Source: Patagioenas fasciata
Taxonomy: Eukaryota; Chordata; Aves; Columbiformes; Columbidae
NCBI RefSeq assembly: GCF_037038585.1
Contig: NC_092520.1
Location: forward strand, 12,903,001-12,967,000
Length of the DNA: 64,000 nucleotides
Direction: 5' to 3'
Shown: piece by piece, positions 34,081 through 64,000 of the stretch
How positions within the stretch are numbered: position 1 is the stretch's first letter
Layout of the letters: each line of letters begins with the position of its first letter
Translations under genes and position numbers: made by a program
Notes under the pieces: model-generated
What the model was told of the DNA's origin: nothing
What the model saw: the letters and a program-made list of their open reading frames with translations, nothing else
The model's database searches: none

Positions 34081-37000
34081 TCAAAAGGTAACAAAAAGTC
34101 CAGCTGCAGCAGGAAGCCACACATAAAAGGGAAAATGAAAGAAGGTTATCTTCACCCTATACATGTGTCTCATTTTATCATCATTCAGACTATCCCTTCA
34201 CACTCACTGAGGTGGCATTTGAATTCAGTTCATGCACAAATGGGCTGTATTCACATTTTAAAAGAACCCTCTGGTGTGTCGCAGAGACGGGGTAGAATGA
34301 AAAAATACTCATGAAGCCTGCATGCCCAATTTAAATTGCCCACGACGTGATATTTTTGCAATAGTTTGCATCATACGGCAATTTGTGTGCTCAGAACACA
34401 AACCTCACTGATTTCAGCAGCACTGGTGGATGCAAAATGTTTCTCCAGAATCACAAATCAGTTAGGAAGAAAATGAAAAATAGCTAATTAAGAAATGCTC
34501 ATCAGAAGTTGCCCTGTATCACATTAAGTACATTGTAGTACTGTATATAATGTAGTTTTCAAGGGCACCATTTCTAGTGCTTTAACCATGCCCTTCTGTT
34601 GCACAATTGTCCTTTTCTCTCTAAACCCTGTACCTCTGCTGGCCACTGGACACCAGTTCATTCCGGGACAGGCTGTTGAGGATCGCTGTCCAAACTGCCA
34701 CTTCTCTTCTTTTTTCCGTGGTACATCCCTCCTGTTCTCTGTGATTAAATCAAACAGCTTCAGCATTTCTTACACCCGCCGTGTGCCCAGATCCAGGATT
34801 GGGCAGAGCCTGGAGGATGAAGGTTTTCCACCTGGTGCAGGTTTGCAGGATCCAGAGTTGTAACTGCAGGAGCCCTGTTCTGAACCAGCTGCAGCATTTG
34901 AGGGTTTTGTCTACTGGAGATACAGCAACGTTCTACACATGTAGTTGTTCAAAGGATGATAACTGCACCCAAAGATGTGAAGCTTGAGATGTTCCCTTCA
35001 GCCTCAGAAAAAACATCTTACTAAGTTTAGGCCATGAGTCCCTGGTTCCGAACAAAGCTAAACAGAAGGTTCTAGCTGTAGGGTCCATTATAAGACATAT
35101 ATGTGCTTGAAAACAACAGCACCACATTCACTGAAAGGGAAAAAAAGACCTCTTGTGTAAAATATGGCTCAACCTAAATGGTTCTGGTTTGGCAAAGCTG
35201 TATTAAAGTGTTGGGTGGGCAGAGCATCACCTGGGGCTCTCCTCTGTCCTTTCTCTCTGTCCTTCAGCTCCAAACAACCATTAACCTGCAACCTCGCTCA
35301 CACCAACAGCTCCCTCAGGTGTAGCTCCCAGTGCATCTAGCACGACTATAAGGACCAAGGTCCATACACCAGTCACAGTGATTTCCCAGGAGCCCCCAGA
35401 ACGATGGGATGACAGCTGATGCAAGAGCTGTGATGGCAGCATGTCCTTCTCCAGTAGGGAAACTGAGAGTCTTTTTGCCCTCAAAGTTTTAGGCCCTCTG
35501 GTGTCCGATCAGTCTTGTGTCTGGTGGATGCCCAGAGCACAAACTCCTGCCTGTGTTTGATGATGACGAGTATCACAAATCAAAGACACCATTCAGACAA
35601 AACTCTGAAAACACTCTGAAAGCAATGATTTGCAAACAAGAAAGAAACTTCGAACAACTAACTCAACTGAGTCACCATCAGACAACAAAGAGAATAATCA
35701 CAGTTGAAGTAAGTATTTGTGCTTGAGCTTCTTAAGCTACAGACTCGCTGGGAAAAGAAAAAGGAAAAAAAAAAAAAAGAAAAGAAAAAAGGAAAGATGT
35801 GACAGAAAAAAACCCAAAGCATAAAAAGATGAATTCAAAACACTAGAGAAAATTTTGCCCTCTCCTCTTTGGTAGGACTGACAACAGCAGACTCATACTT
35901 TGAAAATGCCTTGTTTCATCTTCTGAGGAGAGTCGACCAGCTCTGCGCTCTCAGCTCTCCCAGGTGACGCTGGCAGGACAGAGCCACAGCAGAGCTGGTC
36001 TGGCAGAACCCACAAGAGCCACGTGGCCATGGACAGGAGGGGACATGCTTTGAAGGATCAGAGCGGGAGGTCAAGCTACGAGCAAAATCTGACTTTCAGA
36101 AGTAGATTCCTAGGTAGGCTTCCTCTCTCAAATCTCTCATGACCAAGCAGAGAAAGAATCCCGCAAAATATTGGGTACTATGTGAAGATTTGAAACATTG
36201 CATTTCCTACAAGCAGACTCTTAAGAAAGGACAGATGTAGACAACGGTTTCCATTCCTGAAGCCAGATGACTCTATAGGTAAACCCAATCGTAGCCTTGA
36301 CCATTTGCTTCCTGAGCAAAGAAAGGATGGTTTGGGGAAGGGTCTCTTGATCTGCTCTCTCCGCCTTTTGCCCCAGACAGGGAAGTTCTCCTGTTCATTA
36401 CTAGCTCAAGTTGACTAAAGCTATTCCAGAAAGGCACATATATCAAGATTTTCGTGAATGAATACAAAATAACAAATGTGTAGCCTTCAAAATGATTTTG
36501 TTCAATATTTACAAAACGTGTGACAAAATTTAGGTGGGAAGAAGATGGCGTTGCCTCCCTGTATCTCCTTCCCTCACACCATCCCCTCCCTGTGTGTCCT
36601 GTCTCTGAGTCTCTTCTTCTTCCTGCTGCCACCACACTCTCCCTCCCCTCTCAGCTTCCTCCTCAACGCTCTTGTCCTTCCTCTTTGCTCAGTGAGTGAA
36701 CACTTGCTGCTAGAAACCACACTTCAACTCAGACCATTTTTCTTTTGACCCAGGGAACTACATGTAGCATCTAATTTGGTGCTTTATCCCTTGCCCATAT
36801 GTACACACACATATTTTTCCTCTCCTGGGGAAATATTTTAGTATCTGGGAGAAATGTTTATGTAGTTAAAAAGTGATAAGGATGACTACAAGGGGTTATG
36901 AGGGGCCCTGAAATTAAAATGGAGCTGCATAATCACAAAGAAGGAAGAGGCAAAGGGAAAAATGAAAGGATAATGTCCACTGAATGGACTTTGGAAGGGA

Positions 37001-37377
37001 TGCGCTAACTTCCCAAACTCTCACAAAGAGGGTTTTCCTATGCTACCTGGCTTCTCTCTCTTGTGGAACAGAAATGGGCTGCGGTCCCTGCTTCTCTCAC
37101 ATGTTTTGGTGTGTTAATTTAAATCTTCCTATACTGAACAGATAGGCCAGATCTTGCACAGCTGAGTTTGATTTACAGCAGTTCGGAGTATGTCCAGGGT
37201 TAATGCAGTTCTAAAGATACCCCACCACCACTTTCCTCTTTGAAATACATAGTATTATATGTTTAGTTACTCAGCATTCTCAAAGGTTTATTTGTTGGTA
37301 AAGAGTTGGGATCTGCTGTCACCGGATTGGGGAGTGTAGTTCACAGGCTCTGCACATTTGGGTTCTCCAGCAAAACA
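34081..37377. other. intergenic, third part
   Basis: No gene recognised. An A/G-rich run lies at 35758-35795. A minus-strand frame at 36273-36635 (120 codons) has no motif I know. Confidence 0.6.
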
Positions 37378-37480
37378 GAATAGAATAGAATAGAATAGAA
37401 TAGAATAGAATAGAATAGAATAGAATAGAATAGAATAGAATAGAATAGAATAGAATAGAATAGAATAGAATAGAATAGAA
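37378..37480. repeat. (TAGAA)n microsatellite, 20 perfect units
   Basis: Positions 37381-37480 are 20 uninterrupted copies of TAGAA. The array directly abuts the 3' terminus of a CR1 fragment on the right (gaatatagaatattttag), whose own end is gaata-rich, so it probably grew from that terminus by slippage. Confidence 0.97.
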
Positions 37481-37570
37481 GAATATAGAATATTTTAGTC
37501 GAATGGGACCAACAACTATCACCTTGTCCAACTGCCTGAGCAATTCAGGGCTGCCCTGTTGCAAATGTTA
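37481..37570 (-). mobile_element. CR1 LINE 3' end fragment beside the microsatellite
   Basis: The sequence atagaatattttagtc followed by gaatgggaccaacaactatc and ccaactgcctgagcaattca is the reverse of an avian CR1 3' UTR. It is heavily truncated at its 5' side; the right boundary is approximate. Confidence 0.8.
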
Positions 37571-38806
37571 AGGGAGTGACTGGGACTTGGCTTAAGGGGT
37601 CAAAGCAGGCAGGAGGAAAGGTTTTATTCTGCCTATCAGTGATACAAAGTACTCTGACTCCTGTGGCTTTGGTAAAGGGTAGTAAAAGATCACTGGATTC
37701 AAAGTGAGAGACTGGTAACGCCTTGTGAAAGGACAGGGTACCTGCAAGGAGAGGTAGACATTTCTTTCTCTTTAAATGCTCAGGCGAGAAAGACCTGCAC
37801 AAGGCTTAAAATAGTTTCAGAAATGTAAGTTTATTACAGCAAATTGAGAAAAACAGTTTGTCTTTTTTCTTTCTTTCCATTTGTAGTCATTTATAAAACG
37901 AAGATTTTTATCACTTCACTGCTGGCTGCTGTCAGCTGAATGTGGAACTGGGCACCCGGGTGTGACATTCTAGCTAATTTCCAGAATTATTGCTTTCTTG
38001 TGCAATATAAGGTACCGTTTTTTGAATGCCCATTTTTTTATATTATTTAAAATCAGATTTTCTTCTAAGAACATTGAGTTCTGCAAACTACTCCAGAGAG
38101 CTGCAGTCACATCAATTTTATTAGCTACCATAAGAAGGACATGTCTCACTCATCTTCAAATGTACCAAAATTGTGCAATCACCAGAGAATATCTTGCAGA
38201 GAAATGTTCCACTTTTATTACTTGCTATCACAGATATCATCTGTTCTCTCCAAGCAGTTCCTTTATGAACTGATTCCAGAGAGCTAACACCTTAGTTGGC
38301 ATGAAATGTCTCAAATGTCTGATCTGAGAAGTACCCAGGGGCTTTACAGGACAAGAGGGCAACATCTCAGACAAATTACAAAGTCTGTCAGTGGGATACT
38401 TGCCACTTGCAATAACGCAGAGATGCTCTGATCAAAAGGTCCTAATCCCAACTTAGTGTTTGATTATCAGTGCTTTGACTGTGGATGGTATGTCCAACAT
38501 TTTAAAAAGCAGCTTTTTGGGTTTTAGTTCTCTGCTTGAAGAAAAGCTTTCTGAATATTCATTACCTTCTCTTAGGAAAGAAAAATCATGTGTGATTTAG
38601 GACTGGCAACAGATGCTGAACTAACAGGTTGGTGTTTGTCATCTACATACGGAAAGAATAGACATCGATTTTTCTTCAACTCTACCTTAGAAAGAGTGCC
38701 TCCAATGTAGGAGACACTGCTCTATTGATCAATGTCCATCTTACCTTCTACTTCTCTGAGGGTATTTCTGCAAAAAAAAAAAGAATTTGTGAAATAAATC
38801 TCTTCA
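37571..38806. other. intergenic, downstream of GPR83
   Basis: No gene recognised in this stretch. It ends at the candidate GPR83 polyadenylation signal. Confidence 0.6.
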
Positions 38807-38812
38807 TTTATT
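38807..38812 (-). promoter_or_regulatory. GPR83: candidate GPR83 polyadenylation signal
   Basis: An AATAAA hexamer on the minus strand (tttatt on plus) lies about 515 bases after the GPR83 stop. It would give a 3' UTR of roughly 0.5 kb. Confidence 0.45.
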
Positions 38813-39324
38813 CTGAGCAGACCTCGACCTGTCAGACCCCAGCTCAGAGGGATACCATCCTACCCTGTTGCACTGGGTCTAAGCTGGTAACCTAAAGGTC
38901 TACATCTCAACCATTTTCATGCTGCTACTAAGAGACATAGAAAAGGGGGAGGCAGGCCTGATGTGATTAGATTGTCACTTTAGTGTTCCAATACCAGCAA
39001 AACACACACATGGCCCCAGTGGTGAAAAGGCTTAGTCATGCAGATAACAGTGACATACATGCAGACAACCCTGTCCTGCAAGCTGATCCAAAGCCAGCCT
39101 GACAAAGAGAGTTCCTTCCTGGGAAGAGTTGGCTTTCTCCCCTTCAGGGATCCACGCCGTTGTCATCAGTCAGCATCAAAGATGCAGCTCTTTCATGTCA
39201 CCTCCTGCAGAACGTCCTTCTTGGTTTTATCATGTGTGGTTGCACAGTCCTTAAGTAGGACAGAGCTCCACACCTTCCCACCATTTTAGCTCTGGCCAAA
39301 TCTAAGATTTCCCAAGGTCAGCGT

Positions 39325-43040
<3,716 letters not shown>

Positions 43041-43210
43041 TCATTCGCTATTGCAAATAGCAGAGCGGAGCTTATGCCGTGTGCTGGGAGAACCGTCCCC
43101 CCCCTTGCTGCAAACACGGCACACAAGCAGCAGGAGCAGGGGATGCTCCTGTCTCCCGCAGCCGGCTGCTCTCCTGGCTGTCTTGCTGCTACTTTTGCTC
43201 CTTCAGCTGG

Positions 43211-43218
43211 TTTTATAT
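43211..43218 (-). promoter_or_regulatory. GPR83: TATA-like box of GPR83
   Basis: ATATAAAA on the minus strand, in the context GGGGATATAAAACCAGC, lies about 210 bases upstream of the ATG. A start site about 30 bases downstream would give a 5' UTR near 180 bases. Inferred from motif and spacing only. Confidence 0.5.
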
Positions 43219-43864
43219 CCCCACATGAGCTCCGAACCGGGATCTTTTGCAGCCATTGGGCTGCATAACATTATTTCTGCTCTGACGTGCTGCTTCTCCA
43301 CGCAGTCATGCTCCCCCGGGTGCTACTCCAAGATAAGTACAGCTGCGAGAATGGCAAAATCAGTCTCTCCAGTTGTTCAGCATCCTTCTTCTCTATCAGC
43401 AGCCCAGCTCATACAAATTCTGTGCTCTTTATAAACCAGCAGTGTGTGTGGCAGCTCTGCTCTCTTCCAGGATACAGTTCAAGTTTAAGCTCAGTTTTAA
43501 AGGTCTGTCAGGCAAGTTTCAGACTATTGATTTCACAGCATGACCCTTACTAACTAGTATAGAACAAGGGGATAACACATTGTGAAAAACAAGGAATTTT
43601 ATGTACTTGGTAATTTTTCCAAATACCTTTTTTCTCTCAGGGACACAAATACTTCAGCTTTCCCTTGGCAGGGATTTCCTTTTGGGCAAGGGAATAAAAA
43701 GTTTGATGGGAAACTGTGCTTTCTGGCATTGGTAGGAATACAGAGGTAGTTGCAAAGAGGTGATTATAAGGGACAGAGGACAGCAAGGGATGTCCCTGAC
43801 CAGTGAGTCCAGTATACACAGCAACCAGGAGTCACATGCTGGACCCAGCACAGCATTGCCAGTG

Positions 43865-44424
43865 GGGACAGAGGTGATTGTCCCGCTCTGCTCTGCACTG
43901 GAGCGGCCTCACCTGGAGCACTGTGTGCAGGTCTGGGCAACACAGGATAAACAGGAAATAAAGCTACTGGAGAGTGTCCAGAAGAGGCTACGAAGTTGGT
44001 GAAGAGTTTGGAGGGGAAGCCGTATGAGGAGCAGCTGAAGTCACTTGGTTTGTTCAGCCTGGAGGAAACTGAGGGGAGACCTCATGGTGGCTACAGCTTC
44101 CTCACAAGGGGAGGACAAGGGGCAGGCGCTGATCTCTTCTCTCTGGTGACCAGTGACAGAACCCAAGGGAACGGCAGGAAGATGTGCCAGGGGAGGTTTA
44201 GGTTGGACATTAGGAAAAGGTTCTTCACCCAGAGGGTGCTGGATACTGGAACAGGCTCCCCAGGGAGGTGTCACGGCCCCAAGCCTGACAGTGTTCAAGA
44301 AGAGACTGGACAACACCCTCAGACACACGGTGTGAACTGTGGGTTGTCCTGTGCAGGGACAGGAGTTGAACTCAATGATCCTTGTGGGTCCCTTCCAGCT
44401 CAGGACATTCTATGATTCTATGAT
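43865..44424 (+). mobile_element. CR1 LINE 3' fragment
   Basis: It encodes a degraded CR1 ORF2 tail (EEQLKSLGLFSLEE, then RFRLDIRKRFFTQRVL, with stops and shifts). It ends in a 3' UTR with ggtcccttccagctcaggac and the classic terminal octamers attctatgattctatgat. The left boundary is approximate. It lies between GPR83 and the MRE11 3' end. Confidence 0.9.
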
Positions 44425-44542
44425 ATACTTTTCTAAAATCTTTGCCTAGGAGGTGCCTGCAACATTAAGAGTCCCCTTAAGACCTTAGTGAAACAATAAA
44501 CTAGATAATTTAAGGCTTTATAACTGAGCAGGTTTAATTTGG

Positions 44543-44985
44543 TGTGATGGGTTGACCTTCGGGGGCTGCCAAGAGCCCACCAAACCACTCATTCCCCATC
44601 CTTAGCAGGACAGGAGGAGAAAATTAGATTAAAAGCTCATGGATTGATATAAAGACAGTTTCATGGAAAACAGCAAAGGTCATGCATGAAAGCAAAGCAT
44701 TAAAAGATTTATTCTCTATGTCCCATGAGCAGGTGACATCCAGACACCGCAGCACATGTAGTGGTTGCTTTGCAAGACAAGTGCCTCAACAACAAATGGG
44801 GTGCCTCCTCCTCCTCTCCCTCAGCATGTACTGCTGAGCACATCTTATGGTGTGGAGCATCTCTCTGGTCAGTTGGGGTCAGCTGGCCTGGCTGTGTCCC
44901 CTCCCAATTCTTGCTCACCCCCAGCCCACTGCCTATCATGGGGCCATCGCAGCCTCCATCCAGCCAGAGCCAGCACACATGAATA
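44543..44985. mobile_element. LTR-class endogenous retroviral repeat fragment
   Basis: The stretch begins tgtgatgggttgacctt and includes ggacaggaggagaaaa, then later gtcagctggcctggctgtgt followed by cccctcccaattcttgct. These blocks resemble a repeat I associate with avian endogenous retroviral LTRs. It is degraded, carries no coding domain and has no clear target-site duplication. Boundaries are approximate. Confidence 0.4.
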
Positions 44986-45790
44986 GCAATAGAAAGCAGC
45001 AACATCTTTTAAAAACTTCAGTCTCTCAGATTCAACGTAGTCCATACAACTGACATTCACTTAACAGAAATAGTTTATTTAAAAAAAAAAATCTAGACCC
45101 TTATCCTGAAGGGTATTTACAGCAGCTTTTTAATTGCATAGGTAATATAGTTTTGTCAGCCCTGAATAAAAGGAAAGAGACAGACTAATAAGTTATTTGC
45201 CAATACTTTAAGCAATCACACTGCTTTGTAAGTTGCTACTAAGGTCTACACTAGAAATTTGCAAGTCTTTATCATTTTTATGGAAGTCTTCAGGAAGCTC
45301 AAGGCTCATTTAGGTTCCTTGTTACAGTATACATGAAGGCAAAGTAACAACAGTCACGTTCAGTGTGAGCCAGAGAAACACAACTGCCAAATCCCATCTC
45401 TTTGAAGGAGAAATTGAAAATACAAAAGCAAGGCTGTGGTTACTCAATGTATTTAGTGTTTCTCTGACTTGCTGGGGTATTGGTTGATGAATTTTTTTGC
45501 CTTTTCCTTAATTAGCTCTACTGGCCATAGCTTTGGAACAGCACTTTTTGGGGAGTGGGGTGTACAGAGGTGAAAAGAGAGAACGAGAAGCAGGTCTTGG
45601 CTCCTTCAACAGAAGAAGTGGTTCCTGCACTGCAAATGCAATGCTGTATCTTAAAAGCTTCATTTGGAGAACATAGTGATGACATCTTAGAAGGGTTACT
45701 GAGGCAGTGGACTCTGGAAATAAAATCCTGAAAAATGCCAGCTAAGCAAAAGGTAAAAGGCAACGTCCTGCCCATGACTGGTTCAACTGC

Positions 45791-45796
45791 TTTATT
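45791..45796 (-). promoter_or_regulatory. MRE11: candidate MRE11 polyadenylation signal
   Basis: An AATAAA on the minus strand (tttatt on plus) lies about 665 bases after the MRE11 stop. It is the first I see downstream. A second candidate lies at 45074-45079. Confidence 0.4.
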
Positions 45797-46459
45797 CTTC
45801 AAGCAGCATTCCTGGTGAAACCACAAGGTTCTTGCCCTCATATCTTATTGACAGGGTAAAACTGACAACTCAACTCCATCTGAAGTCTTTGGCACCTCTT
45901 GAATTACAGAGCAGAATTTGTTACCATGTATGATGACATTTAATAACAGTGCAATAGTGGGTTTAGTTTTGCTAGGAGAGTTGAAAGTATTAGAACATTT
46001 TCCAGCTTCAATATTGAAAACTGAATTTTAGGGTCAAACTATCACTCTTCAGAGTTTTCAACCATATCCATAGAAAATTGCAAAGAAGTCCAAGTTTTGT
46101 TCTGCTGACCAAATCCATGTTTGTATCCATATCTCCACACTACAATTTTACTGCAAAATTCAAGCCCCAAGAAATAGAATTTTCTATAAAAGATATGACT
46201 GTTATTTACATCATCACCCCAGAAAGAAAATGGGCTTTTAGAAGTTTTAAAAGGAACGTGCAGTTTCAGGCAGTACTTCAGAATCTTAGACACTCTAGTC
46301 TAATGTATCAAGCAACCAACGCACAAATTAGATCAAATTTAGTGCCACTGAAAAAAAAAAAGAAGCCATAATTTACAGAGAAATGTTATACAGAGAACGC
46401 CTTGCAAACTGCTTTCCATGTTCTTCACTAACTTCCTCTCGTGCACAGTGAGCCAGGAG
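45797..46459 (-). other. MRE11: MRE11 3' UTR (inferred)
   Basis: AT-rich non-coding sequence between the MRE11 stop and the first downstream polyadenylation signal. Open frames in it have no recognised motif. Confidence 0.45.

Positions 46460-64000
<17,541 letters not shown>

Noticed and set aside
36273-36635. 120-codon minus-strand frame
   Set aside because: No recognisable domain, splice context or neighbouring exon.

Overview
This window is nuclear DNA from a bird. It contains many CR1 LINE fragments with typical avian 3' ends and long introns with sparse exons. The gene order PANX1(+) - GPR83(-) - MRE11(-) matches human 11q21 as I know it. The species cannot be named from sequence alone. 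The CR1 subfamily ending in repeats of ACTGTGAT looks young here.

Layout. 1-18.2 kb holds exons 2-5 of PANX1 (large-pore ATP-release channel, + strand); exon 1 lies upstream of the window. Intron 4 carries an old antisense CR1 tail followed directly by a young CR1. The young CR1 has an ORF2 (endonuclease plus reverse transcriptase) open for 990 codons, and its 3' end stops about 36 bp before the PANX1 exon 5 splice site. 18.2-38.8 kb is a gene-poor interval. It has an LTR-like stretch, a weakly protein-like minus-strand stretch that may be a dead pseudogene, a CR1 tail, and an expanded TAGAA microsatellite touching another CR1 end. I found no folate-receptor-like gene in the slot that IZUMO1R (JUNO) occupies in mammals.

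39.3-43.2 kb is a complete four-exon GPR83 gene (- strand; 423 codons plus stop), with a TATA-like box about 210 bp upstream of its ATG. 43.2-46.4 kb holds a CR1 tail, an LTR-class repeat fragment and the MRE11 3' UTR. 46.46-64.0 kb is MRE11 (- strand), from the end of exon 4 through exon 20. Every splice phase closes and exon lengths fit the human exon plan as I recall it. The metal-binding signatures NHDD, VIHQN and WGHEHEC, a Gly/Arg-rich stretch and an SQSQ site are all visible.

The three genes have unrelated roles (ATP-release channel, neuropeptide receptor, DNA-break nuclease) and share only conserved synteny. The points most worth checking are the intact CR1 ORF2 beside a PANX1 splice site, two places in MRE11 with competing splice sites 4 nt apart, and a possible short PANX1 isoform ending in intron 4. 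I saw no operons, CRISPR arrays, tRNA or rRNA genes.
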